The translations under genes were made by a program, and so were the position numbers. A DNA stretch of 64,000 bases from Melioribacteraceae bacterium (GTDB taxonomy: Bacteria > Bacteroidota > Ignavibacteria > Ignavibacteriales > Melioribacteraceae). The notes under the pieces are model-generated. The model saw only the letters and a program-made list of their open reading frames with translations. It made no database searches and was not told the origin of the DNA. Shown piece by piece: positions 1-8,427 of the stretch. The stretch spans positions 1 through 64,000 of the forward strand of contig JAIOZI010000009.1 in the NCBI GenBank assembly GCA_021740785.1, written 5' to 3'. Positions within the stretch are counted from its first letter, which is position 1, and every line of letters starts with the position of its first letter.

Positions 1-93
1 ACAAAATATTATTTGACAGCTTTGGGTAAAAAAGCTATTGCTATAATTATGATGTTAAAAGAAAAAAATATAATTCCTGCATTAGCTAATTAA
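1..93 (+). CDS. C-terminal end of an unidentified protein (5' end outside the window)
   Basis: The first 30 codons run open from the window edge to TAA at 91-93. The peptide contains YYLTALGKKAIA and ends in NIIPALAN. A Tyr-x-Leu-Thr-x-Leu-Gly-Lys stretch is typical of the wing of winged-helix folds, but 30 residues cannot settle a family. The gene could be a regulator or the tail of a recombinase-like protein. No function is assigned. Confidence 0.4.
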   Translation, partial: TKYYLTALGKKAIAIIMMLKEKNIIPALAN

Positions 94-206
94 AAAGTTT
101 CCGATTTACGTAGATTTTAACAGCTAAGGGATTAATCTGAGGGAACAATTCAAGAATGTTCTGTCATCTTCCATGCAAAAAAATATTGTTTATCTCCTTC
201 CATTAG

Positions 207-230
207 GAGCGAACTAAAGTCCGCTCTACA
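207..230. repeat. REP-like hairpin ending in GCTCTACA
   Basis: The arms GAGCG and CGCTC flank AACTAAAGTC, followed by TACA. The same sequence recurs at 17518-17540. Related hairpins with the same GCTCTACA end lie at 16281-16308, 17266-17291 and 51176-51200. The copy sits just before the broken T9SS tail, in the position where the body of that gene has been lost. Confidence 0.7.
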
Positions 231-240
231 TACATCACTC

Positions 241-411
241 TCAGTATATGATATTTTAGGGAGAGAGGTAAAAACACTGCTCAACAAAAACCTTGAACCC
301 GGTACATATGAAATTGAATTCGATGGATCTGATTTTGCTTCCGGTGTTTACTTCTACCAATTACGAAGCGGTGAGTTTATTGATACGAAAAAATTTGTTC
401 TTTTGAAATGA
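241..411 (+). pseudogene. Fragment of a T9SS type A sorting tail
   Basis: The frame reads SVYDILGREVKTLLNKN, then GTYEIEFDGSDFASGVYFYQLRSGEF and ends KKFVLLK before TGA at 409-411. This matches the last two thirds of the T9SS type A C-terminal domain seen in the proteins at 14204-16228 and 29173-30540. The frame is open only back to a TAA at 133-135, contains no start codon, and upstream of 241 it runs through a REP-like hairpin instead of the NYPNPFNP segment. It is therefore a decayed 3' remnant of a secreted-protein gene. Confidence 0.75.
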
Positions 412-632
412 TACAGATGGGAGCAACGACTTTCTTGGAGTTGATAAAATCATCTTACACTGCTAATTACCCCTCGGGCTAAAACCTTGCAATTCTCCGA
501 TGCCAGGATATATATATTTATACTTGTTTTGCTTTTCTATTTAACTTAATTTTTATTGTAGGCTCGATATTAAGTAATAGCGGCTATTTGAGATCATTGA
601 GAATGATGCCAAAAATATATGTGGGGAGCAGA

Positions 633-1490
633 ATGAAAAAAGAAAGTTCAAGACAAATAGAACAGATCCAAAAAGTTTTTGAAATACGCAGCTATTATGT
701 TATGCTAGCTTCAAAAGTTGCTGAAGCATTTGAAGTTGAAACCAGACAAATTGTACAGAATGTTAAAAATAATCCATCCTTGTTTCCAGAAAAATATGCT
801 TTCCAATTAACGTCTGATGAAATTGAAAGTTTGAGATCACTGGGAATGATCTCAAAACCTGGTCGAGGCGGTAGCCGGGAATTACCATGGGTTATAACTA
901 GAAAAGGAGCAATTCGGCTTGCAACAATAATGAAAGGAAAGAAAGCCATAGAGGCAGCTGATATATTTATTGATGTTTTTGATGAGGTGCTTGTTCAACT
1001 TTATAAACATCGCAAAAATATTAAGGTCTCTAATCCATCAAGAATTGTACAAGCTGATGACGATTTAGATAAACTTAGGAAAAGAATTGTAACGTCACTC
1101 GATGATTTGTTAAATACTGTAATTAATTCAAAAACAAATACGACCTTGAAAGACGAGTTACAAGATGTAACAACAACTGCGATCATTTCTGTAAAAGAAT
1201 TTCTCAGAAGCAAAAAAGTTGATAACGAAAAAGTAGAAGCAGAAACGCTTTTAATTATTGAAAAGGCTAGAGATATTTATGAACGAAGACAATCGGAATT
1301 GGAAGATGCAAAAATTGATAGAGAGACTAAGATATTAAATAACTTCCAGAAAAAAATTGAAATTGCCGAGAAACTTTGGGACATGTACAAAAAACTTGAA
1401 CCTAATGCTGTTGTGGATATTATTGGTAAGTATGTGGAAAAGGATTCTGTAAGATTAATTACTTCCCCAGATAAACTAAATAAAGATTGA
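633..1490 (+). CDS. ORF6N domain-containing protein
   Basis: The N-terminal half matches the ORF6N DNA-binding domain of phage and bacterial regulators: IRSYYVMLASKVAEAFEVE, FPEKYAFQLTSDEIESLRS, the GRGGSRELPWVITRKGA block, then a helix-rich end. The C-terminal half is Lys/Glu-rich, looks coiled-coil-like, and has no recognised domain. ORF6N proteins occur in phages and as chromosomal genes next to mobile elements; no phage genes are nearby. I chose ATG 633 because GGGGAG lies at 622-627. A longer in-frame start (TTG 588) has no ribosome binding site. A role in DNA binding is inferred from the family. Confidence 0.75.
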   Translation: MKKESSRQIEQIQKVFEIRSYYVMLASKVAEAFEVETRQIVQNVKNNPSLFPEKYAFQLTSDEIESLRSLGMISKPGRGGSRELPWVITRKGAIRLATIMKGKKAIEAADIFIDVFDEVLVQLYKHRKNIKVSNPSRIVQADDDLDKLRKRIVTSLDDLLNTVINSKTNTTLKDELQDVTTTAIISVKEFLRSKKVDNEKVEAETLLIIEKARDIYERRQSELEDAKIDRETKILNNFQKKIEIAEKLWDMYKKLEPNAVVDIIGKYVEKDSVRLITSPDKLNKD

Positions 1491-1555
1491 GAACATAAAA
1501 ACTGAACCGGAATCATAGTTTTAATCATATTTACAATCATAATCTAGAAATATCA

Positions 1556-1584
1556 AAGCGGCAGGAAAATTATTCCCGCCGCTT
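1556..1584. terminator. Hairpin between converging genes, possible bidirectional terminator
   Basis: AAGCGGCAGG and CCCGCCGCTT form a 10-bp stem with one mismatch around a 9-nt loop. It lies between the ends of the ORF6N gene (+) and sdhB (-), 12 bp from the sdhB stop. U-tracts are weak on both sides, so this is a moderate call. Confidence 0.45.
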
Positions 1585-1596
1585 CTGTTAAATTAA

Positions 1597-2361
1597 TTAT
1601 GCAGTTCTTTTTGCAACTTTTGCTACAATATAATCACGATTCATTCTTGCAATATTTTTAACCGAAATTCCTTTCGGGCATTCGGCTTCGCATGCGTAAG
1701 TATTTGTACATGATCCGAATCCTGCTTCATCCATCGCCGCAACCATAAATTGAACACGCTCGTATCTTTCCGGCTGACCTTGAGGCAGAAGTGCAAACTG
1801 CGAAACTTTCGCTCCGACAAATAACATCGCAGAAGCGTTTTTACATGCAGCAACACACGCGCCGCACCCGATACACTCAGCGGCATCAAGAGCTAAATCA
1901 GCCATCTCTTTTGCAATCGGTATTGCATTTGCATCCGGTGCGCTGCCGGTGTTAAATGAAACGTATCCACCGGCTTGCTGAATTTTTTCAAATCCCACAC
2001 GGTCAACAATCAGATCTTTCATTACCGGGAATGCTTTAGCGCGGAACGGTTCGATGTATAAAGTTTCACCGTCTTTAAAATTTCTCATGTGCAGTTGGCA
2101 TGTTGCGGTTTTGGGTAATGGTCCGTGTGGATGACCGTTTACTACAAGTCCGCACGTACCGCAAATACCTTCACGGCAATCACTTTCAAAAGATATTGGA
2201 ATCTTCCCTTCCTTTTCCAATCTATTGTTCAAGTCATCCAGCATTTCAAGAATTGAAGCATGAGGAGATACGGAGACTTTAAATTCTTCAAAACTACCTT
2301 TAGCCGACGGAGATTCCTGCCGCCATATATGTAATTTCAAATTAATGTTTTTTTCGCTCAT
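1597..2361 (-). CDS. sdhB: Succinate dehydrogenase/fumarate reductase iron-sulfur subunit
   Basis: Carries electrons from the flavin of SdhA to the quinone site of SdhC in the inner-membrane complex II. The 254-residue protein has a ferredoxin-type [2Fe-2S] motif (C62, C67, C70, C88, in CREGICGTC) and a C-terminal ferredoxin domain with C163, C166, C169, C173 (CIGCGACVAAC) plus C218, C224 and C228 for the other clusters. This layout resembles the Bacillus/Bacteroidota-type enzyme. Its ATG overlaps the sdhA stop by one base (TAATG), so the two are translationally coupled. It is the last gene of sdhCAB. Direction of catalysis (oxidation or fumarate reduction) cannot be read from sequence. Confidence 0.95.
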   Translation of the reverse strand: MSEKNINLKLHIWRQESPSAKGSFEEFKVSVSPHASILEMLDDLNNRLEKEGKIPISFESDCREGICGTCGLVVNGHPHGPLPKTATCQLHMRNFKDGETLYIEPFRAKAFPVMKDLIVDRVGFEKIQQAGGYVSFNTGSAPDANAIPIAKEMADLALDAAECIGCGACVAACKNASAMLFVGAKVSQFALLPQGQPERYERVQFMVAAMDEAGFGSCTNTYACEAECPKGISVKNIARMNRDYIVAKVAKRTA

Positions 2362-4268
2362 TACTTATAACTCCTCGTAGCTAATTCAACAAATTCGAAT
2401 TTAAGATCCTCTTTGTGAAGATTCCATTTGCCCGGTTCCACATATTCCCAGGCAGCAACGTATGAAAAATCTTCATCGTTACGTATTGCCTCGCCGTCCG
2501 GTGTTTGGTGTTCCTCGCGGAAATGTGCTCCGCATGATTCGTCGCGTTTCAGTGAATCGACTGCCATTAATTCTCCGAGTTCCAGAAAATCGGCAACCCT
2601 TCCTGCACGTTCAAGGTTTTGATTTAAATCTTCGGCTTTACCGGTCACTTTAACATCGCTCCAAAATTCGTCGCGAAGTTTTCTGATATCTTCAATTACT
2701 TGTTTCAAACCTGCTTCATCGCGCGACATCCCGACTTTATCAATCAATAAATGACCTAGCTTTTTGTGAATTTCATCAACCGTTTGTGATCCGTTAATTG
2801 AGAGAAGTTTATTCGTTCCGTCTTTAACATTTTGTTCAGCTTCTTTAAATTCCGGTCTGTTTACATCAACCTTTTCCGGCTTCTCACTTCCGAAATAATT
2901 TCCGATAGTATAAGGCACAATAAAATAACCGTCGGCAAGACCCTGCATTAAAGCGCTCGCTCCCAACCTGTTGGCTCCGTGATCTGAAAAGTTTGCTTCA
3001 CCGGTTACAAACAAACCGGGAATATTGCTCATCAAATTATAATCAACCCATAATCCGCCCATCGTGTAATGTGGTGCGGGATAAATTTTCATCGGCACTT
3101 TATAAGGATTTTCACCTGTGATGTTTTCATACATTTCAAAAAGATTACCGTATTTATCTCTAACAGCGTCTTCACCTATCCTGTTTATTGCATCTGCAAA
3201 ATCAAGATAAACAGCTTTGCCGCCGTTAACTCCCTTACCTTCGTCGCAGACATATTTTGCACTTCGTGATGAAATATCTCTTGGTGCAAGATTGCCGAAC
3301 GACGGGTATCTTCTTTCGAGATAGTAATCCCTTTCATCTTCGGGAATTTCCCCGGGAGGTCTGTGATCACCTGGTTTTGCCGGCACCCAAATTCTTCCGT
3401 CATTTCTCAAACTTTCACTCATCAGTACTAATTTAGATTGACCTTCTCCATGAACAGGTAAACATGTAGGATGAATCTGAGTGTAACACGGATTTGCAAA
3501 AGCAGCACCTTTTTTATGCGCCCGCCAAATTGCAGTTGCGTTGCAGTTCATTGCACTGGTTGAAAGGAAGAATACATTTGAATATCCGCCGGTTGCAAGA
3601 ATCACTGCTTGAGCGGAAAAACTTTCAACCTTTCCGTCAACTAAATCACGAACTGTAATACCGACAGCCCTTCCGTCAGCCAAAACTAAATCAAGCATTT
3701 CTTTTCTGTGGTAAACCTGAACATTTCCAAGTTTAACCTGACGATTAAACGAGCTGTATGCTCCAAGTAGTAATTGCTGACCCGTTTCGCCGCGGGCGTA
3801 AAATGTTCGTGAAACCTGTGCGCCGCCGAATGATCGGTTTGCTAATGTTCCGCCGTATTCTCTTGCAAATGGTACGCCCTGGGCTACACATTGATCAATA
3901 ATATTGTTGCTAACTTCAGCGAGCCTATGAACGTTTGCTTCACGTGATCTGAAATCTCCACCCTTCACGGTATCATAAAACAATCTATAAATCGAATCGC
4001 CGTCATTCTGATAATTCTTAGCCGCATTAATTCCACCCTGTGCGGCAATAGAATGTGCTCTTCGACTTGAATCATGATACGTAAATGCTTTTACTTTGTA
4101 TCCAAGTTCGCCTAATGTTGCAGCAGCGGCGGCGCCTGCTAATCCTGTTCCGACAACAATCACATCAAACTTTCTTTTGTTAGCCGGATTAACAAGCTTC
4201 ATATTAAATTTGTGATTCGTCCATTTTTCCGAAATGTGACCTTCGGGTATATTCATATTTAATTTCAT
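2361..4268 (-). CDS. sdhA: Succinate dehydrogenase/fumarate reductase flavoprotein subunit
   Basis: Catalytic subunit interconverting succinate and fumarate on FAD. The 635-residue protein has an N-terminal dinucleotide fold ([20 protein letters not shown]), the [12 protein letters not shown] segment whose His is the usual covalent FAD attachment site, the substrate-site stretch [17 protein letters not shown] and the FAD-binding [20 protein letters not shown]. The C-terminal domain carries [11 protein letters not shown]. It overlaps both neighbours by one base (TAATG at each junction), a tightly packed sdhCAB operon. The first ~25 residues precede the FAD fold and are slightly longer than in many homologues. 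Confidence 0.95.
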   Translation of the reverse strand: MKLNMNIPEGHISEKWTNHKFNMKLVNPANKRKFDVIVVGTGLAGAAAAATLGELGYKVKAFTYHDSSRRAHSIAAQGGINAAKNYQNDGDSIYRLFYDTVKGGDFRSREANVHRLAEVSNNIIDQCVAQGVPFAREYGGTLANRSFGGAQVSRTFYARGETGQQLLLGAYSSFNRQVKLGNVQVYHRKEMLDLVLADGRAVGITVRDLVDGKVESFSAQAVILATGGYSNVFFLSTSAMNCNATAIWRAHKKGAAFANPCYTQIHPTCLPVHGEGQSKLVLMSESLRNDGRIWVPAKPGDHRPPGEIPEDERDYYLERRYPSFGNLAPRDISSRSAKYVCDEGKGVNGGKAVYLDFADAINRIGEDAVRDKYGNLFEMYENITGENPYKVPMKIYPAPHYTMGGLWVDYNLMSNIPGLFVTGEANFSDHGANRLGASALMQGLADGYFIVPYTIGNYFGSEKPEKVDVNRPEFKEAEQNVKDGTNKLLSINGSQTVDEIHKKLGHLLIDKVGMSRDEAGLKQVIEDIRKLRDEFWSDVKVTGKAEDLNQNLERAGRVADFLELGELMAVDSLKRDESCGAHFREEHQTPDGEAIRNDEDFSYVAAWEYVEPGKWNLHKEDLKFEFVELATRSYK

Positions 4269-4936
4269 TAGTTACCTCCCGTAATTAAAAAGTAAATAGG
4301 AATTGATGCGAATCCAACCGCCATTATTATCGCATACAATGTCCCCAGTTTCTGAATCAACGGGAAATATTTGCTGTTGTTCCATCCGAATGTCTGGAAT
4401 GCACTTTGGAAACCGTGATTCAAATGAAATCCCAACAAAATCATTGCGAAAATATAAAACCCGGCATAGATTTCATTCTGGAACCAGTAAACAACAATTT
4501 GATAAAATTCAAATGCTTTTGTTTCGGGGTGACCAGTAAAGTTGAAAGCCGCCCAGAAAGTTACCAGGTGAATAATCAAAAAGATAAATACAATGCTTCC
4601 TGTTTGGAACATAAACCTGGAAAAAATAGAAGAATTTTCAGATGCGGCATTCACTTTGTATTTAGTGGATTTTGCCTTTCTATTTTCCAGCCACAACTTA
4701 GTTCCGTTGAAAATGTGAAATATGAAAATAAGTCCAAGTATTACTTCAATAACTCTAATAAGCGGTTTAACGACTTCTAGAGTGTGAACATATCCATCGA
4801 AAGTTTTCGGACCGATGAATAATGTAAGATTACCTGCAAGGTGAATTATTAAAAACAATATTAAGCAGATACCTGTTACGGCCATTACGAACTTTTTACC
4901 GATAGATGAATTTAAGCTTTGAACAAGCCAGCTCAT
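4268..4936 (-). CDS. sdhC: Succinate dehydrogenase cytochrome b subunit
   Basis: Membrane anchor of complex II; binds haem b and quinone. The 222-residue protein shows five hydrophobic segments, and His residues in [21 protein letters not shown] and FHLNHGFQS, the usual haem ligands and neighbours in the single-subunit di-haem anchors of the B. subtilis/Wolinella class. No separate sdhD is needed in this type and none is present. It is first in the operon; the ~200 bp upstream must hold the promoter, but I cannot point to a clear box. Confidence 0.93.
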   Translation of the reverse strand: MSWLVQSLNSSIGKKFVMAVTGICLILFLIIHLAGNLTLFIGPKTFDGYVHTLEVVKPLIRVIEVILGLIFIFHIFNGTKLWLENRKAKSTKYKVNAASENSSIFSRFMFQTGSIVFIFLIIHLVTFWAAFNFTGHPETKAFEFYQIVVYWFQNEIYAGFYIFAMILLGFHLNHGFQSAFQTFGWNNSKYFPLIQKLGTLYAIIMAVGFASIPIYFLITGGN

Positions 4937-5297
4937 TAACTGCCTCCAGATTTTATTGAATTGTATTTTTGGTAAGCTTCTTTGTAGACTAACAGCATAA
5001 TTTACTTTGGAATGATCTTTAAATTTCTGATTTCATCAATATATGAACAACTGAAAAATAAGGCTATTAGATACTAATATCAAAAGATAAATTTCCTCAT
5101 TTCAATGATACATTTTAATTCCATTCTGCAGCATTTTGTTTGGTATGGGCAAATATTCATGAAGGCAGTTTGGTAAAAAACTATTATCTCCATTGGTCTA
5201 CACCCAGTTCTGTCAACTTAGTGAAATCAGTCGTAAATACTATAAACCTGCCGCTCATTGAATATCTATCTGCGATCTATTACGAAACAATATATTA

Positions 5298-5412
5298 TTT
5301 AAGAAGAAGGGTGAAAGGCAGAGAGCATAGAGCATAGCGCAGAGAGCAAAGGCATAGAGAGGCTGGGTTAAAATGTTTTTGAACCCCGATAGGGGTTCAA
5401 TATGAATAGCCT
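5298..5412. repeat. 112-bp dispersed repeat, copy 1
   Basis: From TTTAAGAAGAAGGGTG through a purine-rich GAGAGCATAG stretch and GGCTGGGTTAAAATG to GAATAGCCT, this closely matches 62000-62114. Differences are concentrated in the GAGAGCATAGAGC stretch and in the terminal hairpin (GAACCCCGATAGGGGTTC here, GAACCCCGGCTGGGGTTA there). Confidence 0.85.
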
Positions 5413-5534
5413 ATATTGAGAAAGGAAAAACAACCACGGAGTGGTTGAATATGAAAGAACATATTCAACCCCGTTGGGGTTGTGTTACTCAATATTATAT
5501 ACATTCTCTATTCACATTCAATCCCATCGGGATT
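5379..5534. repeat. Cluster of four REP-like hairpins
   Basis: Perfect or near-perfect palindromes: TTGAACCCC-GATA-GGGGTTCAA (5379-5400), CAACCACGGAGTGGTTG (5431-5447), CAACCCCGTTGGGGTTG (5466-5482) and AATCCCATCGGGATT (5520-5534). Related palindromes with different arms occur at 16879-17050. Arms differ while the centre stays CG-T/A-rich, as expected for a REP-like family that folds in RNA or single-stranded DNA. Confidence 0.7.
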
Positions 5535-5705
5535 TTATGACGAGAAGAAGTTTAATTAAATAACCAAAAGTCTCATCATCGAATAAGATTTTAATTAGTA
5601 TGATATTTTCGTAGACTTCGACCATAGTCGAGCTGCTCAGTTCAATTCTTAAGTTGAAAGCATTGGTCCACACCAAAAAGATCATTCCCTTATAAACCTG
5701 GCTTT

Positions 5706-5777
5706 AGAGATTGTGTGAAAATTGTAGAGTCTGTCGAGTTGGCGGGCTTTACAATTAACATTTTCACAGCCCCTTTG
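5706..5777. repeat. Degenerate MITE-like unit
   Basis: The left end AGAGATTGTGTGAAAATTGT continues with AGAG (5706-5729). It matches the inverted ends of the element at 51021-51217 with 21 or more of 24 bases. The right end (ATTTTCACAGCCCC, near 5760-5774) is a poorer inverted match and the interior is short, suggesting internal deletion. Confidence 0.5.
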
Positions 5778-6055
5778 CCGAAAGGCTGCTGCAGGCAGGC
5801 GAAAATCTCAAACTCTCATTCATTATTTAATATCATATTCAATTTAATCAATTGCACTTAAGCAGGTACTTTTCTAACTTAGTGCAGCTCATTGAAATAT
5901 TTACGGTGTGATATAAGACACTCACTTTATGATGTTATTCCTACACACATCATACACTTCATAAGCTTTATCTTAATCTTGGATATTGATTAATCTTAAT
6001 TTTGCTGGTAATAAATATTCCGGGAGTAAGAATAAGAGTAAGAGTAAGAAGTTTG

Positions 6056-6262
6056 GTGTAGGTGCATATATTGAAGTGAGTCACTTAATAGGGAAACCGG
6101 TGTTTTAATTCCGGTGCTGCCCCGCAACTGTGATGAACGTTAAGAATTAACAATATGCCACTATTCTTTAATTGGATGGGAAGGCGTTAATTTTTGTTCT
6201 AAGCCAGGAGACCTGCCGTAATGTTCACATTAAATCAACCTTCGCGGGAAAGGTTGGATTAA
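6056..6262 (+). promoter_or_regulatory. Cobalamin riboswitch
   Basis: The conserved core is present in order: AGGTGCATA, AGGGAAACCGGTG, TTCCGGTGCTGCCCCGCAAC, TGTGATGAA, a variable arm (6145-6190), and AAGCCAGGAGACCTGCC (6200-6216). This is the B12-binding aptamer with its B12 box. It is followed by an inverted repeat (AATCAACCTT / AAAGGTTGGATT, 6232-6260) that is a plausible switching element; no U-tract follows, so translational control is as likely as termination. It precedes the BtuB-type gene by about 70 bp, the usual arrangement: receptor expression should fall when intracellular cobalamin is high. Confidence 0.93.
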
Positions 6263-6333
6263 CATTGTTGGCTTAACAACTCTGTTTAACCCAAAGTCCC
6301 ACGAAGTTACACTTAAAAAAAGGAGTAACTTCT

Positions 6334-8253
6334 ATGAAATATTTTATTACACTCATTTTCTTCGTAACCGCATCAACTATTTTTGCTCAAAAAGATACGA
6401 TGAAAGTCGATCTTTCCGAGATTGTAATAACTGCAACAAAAACAGAAACACCGCTGCGAGAACTCGCCAGTTCACTTTCGGTGATTACCAGTGAAGAGAT
6501 TTCAAGGAAACAAAAAAATAACGTTGTTGATATTTTGAGAGAAGTTCCTGGAATTTCAATTGTGCAGCAAGGCGGCCCCGGCAAATTGAGTAACGTATTT
6601 ATACGCGGAGCAAATCCCGGTCATGCACTTGTTTTAATTGACGGCGTAGAGATGAATGATCCATCAACACCGAATAATATCTATGACCTTTCGTCCCTGC
6701 AGTCCAATAATATTGAAAGAATTGAAATTGTCAGGGGACCGCAAAGCACACTTTACGGCTCCGACGCAATGGCGGGAGTTATTAATATAATCACAAAAAC
6801 CGGCGGCGGAAAACAAAAGCTGAATATCAGTACTGAAGGCGGATCAAATAATTATTATAAAGCCGGAATTAATGCAAGCGGCAGTTATAGTGTTTTCAAT
6901 TACTTAGTTAATATTTCCCGGCTTAGCACAGACGGTATTTCATCAATCAGTTCAAAATACGGAAATGTTGAAACAGATAAATTTCAGAATGATATGGTAA
7001 ATGCAAAACTCGGGATGAACATAATTAATAATCTCAAGCTCAACTTAAACTACCGGTACAGCTATTCTAAAAGTGATCTTGACCAGTTTGATAGACTCGG
7101 TGACGATCCGAATTTCTATTATAATTTAGAAGAACAGTTGTACAAAGGTGAATTAAATTATGACATTCCCCAATTGGGGTGGGAACAAAAATTTTCCGCT
7201 TCATTTCTGCGCAGGCTTACTCATTCGGGTGATGCGGTTGATGATGTGCGTCCGGATGTCTCATCTTATAATTATACTCATGCGGCAAAAACTAAATTCG
7301 ATTGGCAGAATACAATCGACATACTCAAAAACAACCGGTTTACACTGGGCATTGAAACTGAATTGGAAAAAGCAAATACTGATTACTATTCAACAAGCGC
7401 TTGGGGTGAATATAATAGTTTTTTCCCTGTCAGCCGGGCAAGAACTACGGGATATTATCTGCATGATCAAATAAATTTATTTAATTCACTTTTTAGTACT
7501 ATCGGTATACGTTATGATGATCACGAACGGTTTGGCGGTGTTACGACTTATCGTTTTGCAACAGCATATTATATCAGCAAAACTAATACGAAAGTGAAAT
7601 TCACATACGGTACAGGTTTTAAAGCTCCTTCATTGTATTATCTTAATGATCCGATGTTTGGAAATCCCGAATTGAGACCTGAAAAGAGCCGCGGCTGGGA
7701 TGCGGGTATTGAACAATTTTTTGCTAATCAAAACATCTCAATAGGTGTTACCTATTTCTATTCTAATTTTTCCGATCTATTCGGGTTTGATGAAAATTTC
7801 AAGACAATAAATATTGCAGAAGCTAGGTCTTCCGGAATTGAAGCATTTGTCAATTTTAAATTAATACCAAAGATTGATATTAATGCCAATTATACTTTTA
7901 ATGAAACCGAGGATGTGAGTCCGGAAAGCGCAGATTATGAGATGCCGTTGTTAAGGAGAGCCAAGCATACAGCAAATTTGTCCGTCAACTATCAATTCAA
8001 TGAAGAGTTGAATTTTAATGCTTCGGCTCGATACAAGGGCAAAAGAGACGATAAAGATTTTTCAACCTTCCCGGTTTCAAGAGTAGCACTTTCCGATTAC
8101 ACTTTATTTAATTTTGCGGCTTCATATAAAATTTATGATTTCCTAAAAATAACCGGTCGCATTGAAAATATTTTCGACAAGTATTATGAAGAGGTGTTGT
8201 TTTACGGTTCACTGGGGAGAAGTTTTTATGCCGGGTTGGAGATGAATTTATAA
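6334..8253 (+). CDS. btuB: TonB-dependent outer-membrane receptor, BtuB-type cobalamin transporter
   Basis: Predicted outer-membrane beta-barrel importing cobalamin with TonB energy. Signal peptide: MKYFITLIFFVTASTIFAQ. A TonB-box-like stretch (SEIVITATKT, ~28-37) leads into the plug domain, whose blocks ELASSLSVITSEEI, VDILREVPGISI, VFIRGANPGHALVLIDGVEMND and IERIEIVRGPQSTLYGSDAMAGVINIITK are all intact. The remaining ~480 residues are barrel strands, ending in RSFYAGLEMNL with a terminal aromatic-rich strand and NIFDKYYEE. A strong AGGAG lies just before the start. Substrate assignment rests mainly on the cobalamin riboswitch upstream. No btuFCD or cobalamin-synthesis genes are in the window. 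Confidence 0.9.
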   Translation: MKYFITLIFFVTASTIFAQKDTMKVDLSEIVITATKTETPLRELASSLSVITSEEISRKQKNNVVDILREVPGISIVQQGGPGKLSNVFIRGANPGHALVLIDGVEMNDPSTPNNIYDLSSLQSNNIERIEIVRGPQSTLYGSDAMAGVINIITKTGGGKQKLNISTEGGSNNYYKAGINASGSYSVFNYLVNISRLSTDGISSISSKYGNVETDKFQNDMVNAKLGMNIINNLKLNLNYRYSYSKSDLDQFDRLGDDPNFYYNLEEQLYKGELNYDIPQLGWEQKFSASFLRRLTHSGDAVDDVRPDVSSYNYTHAAKTKFDWQNTIDILKNNRFTLGIETELEKANTDYYSTSAWGEYNSFFPVSRARTTGYYLHDQINLFNSLFSTIGIRYDDHERFGGVTTYRFATAYYISKTNTKVKFTYGTGFKAPSLYYLNDPMFGNPELRPEKSRGWDAGIEQFFANQNISIGVTYFYSNFSDLFGFDENFKTINIAEARSSGIEAFVNFKLIPKIDINANYTFNETEDVSPESADYEMPLLRRAKHTANLSVNYQFNEELNFNASARYKGKRDDKDFSTFPVSRVALSDYTLFNFAASYKIYDFLKITGRIENIFDKYYEEVLFYGSLGRSFYAGLEMNL

Positions 8254-8297
8254 TCGGAAGTTTTTTTACGATTGTCTAAACCAGAGTTCATTTAATT

Positions 8298-8323
8298 GTC
8301 ATTCCCGCTAATGTGGGAATGAC
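8298..8323. repeat. REP-like hairpin GTCATTCCC...GGGAATGAC
   Basis: Nine-base perfect arms GTCATTCCC and GGGAATGAC enclose GCTAATGT, 45 bp after the btuB stop. It may act as a transcript-end hairpin. The termini resemble those of the insertion inside the T9SS tail at 30271-30352 (GCCATTTCGA...TCGAAATGAC), so the two may be related repeats. Confidence 0.6.
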
Positions 8324-8427
8324 GACTTAAACTTCATCATTATTTTTTTGCGGTCGATTGTGACTTAGGTAACTGAATATTATTGTATTTTTTGCGATAA
8401 TAAGTGTTATTATAAACCGGGTACTGT

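Larger units (their letters stand above)
4937..6055. other. 1.1-kb spacer rich in dispersed repeats, no convincing gene
   Basis: This spacer between divergent sdhC and btuB holds the sdh promoter side, one copy of a 112-bp dispersed repeat (5298-5412), a run of REP-like hairpins (5379-5534), a degenerate MITE-like unit (5706-5777) and a GTAAGA-type purine-rich repeat (6026-6050). A 65-codon frame at 5140-5337 has no recognisable features and runs into the dispersed repeat, so I do not call it a gene. Confidence 0.7.

Noticed and set aside
5140-5337. 65-codon frame in the sdhC/btuB spacer
   Set aside because: No recognisable domain or ribosome binding site, and its 3' end runs through the 112-bp dispersed repeat.
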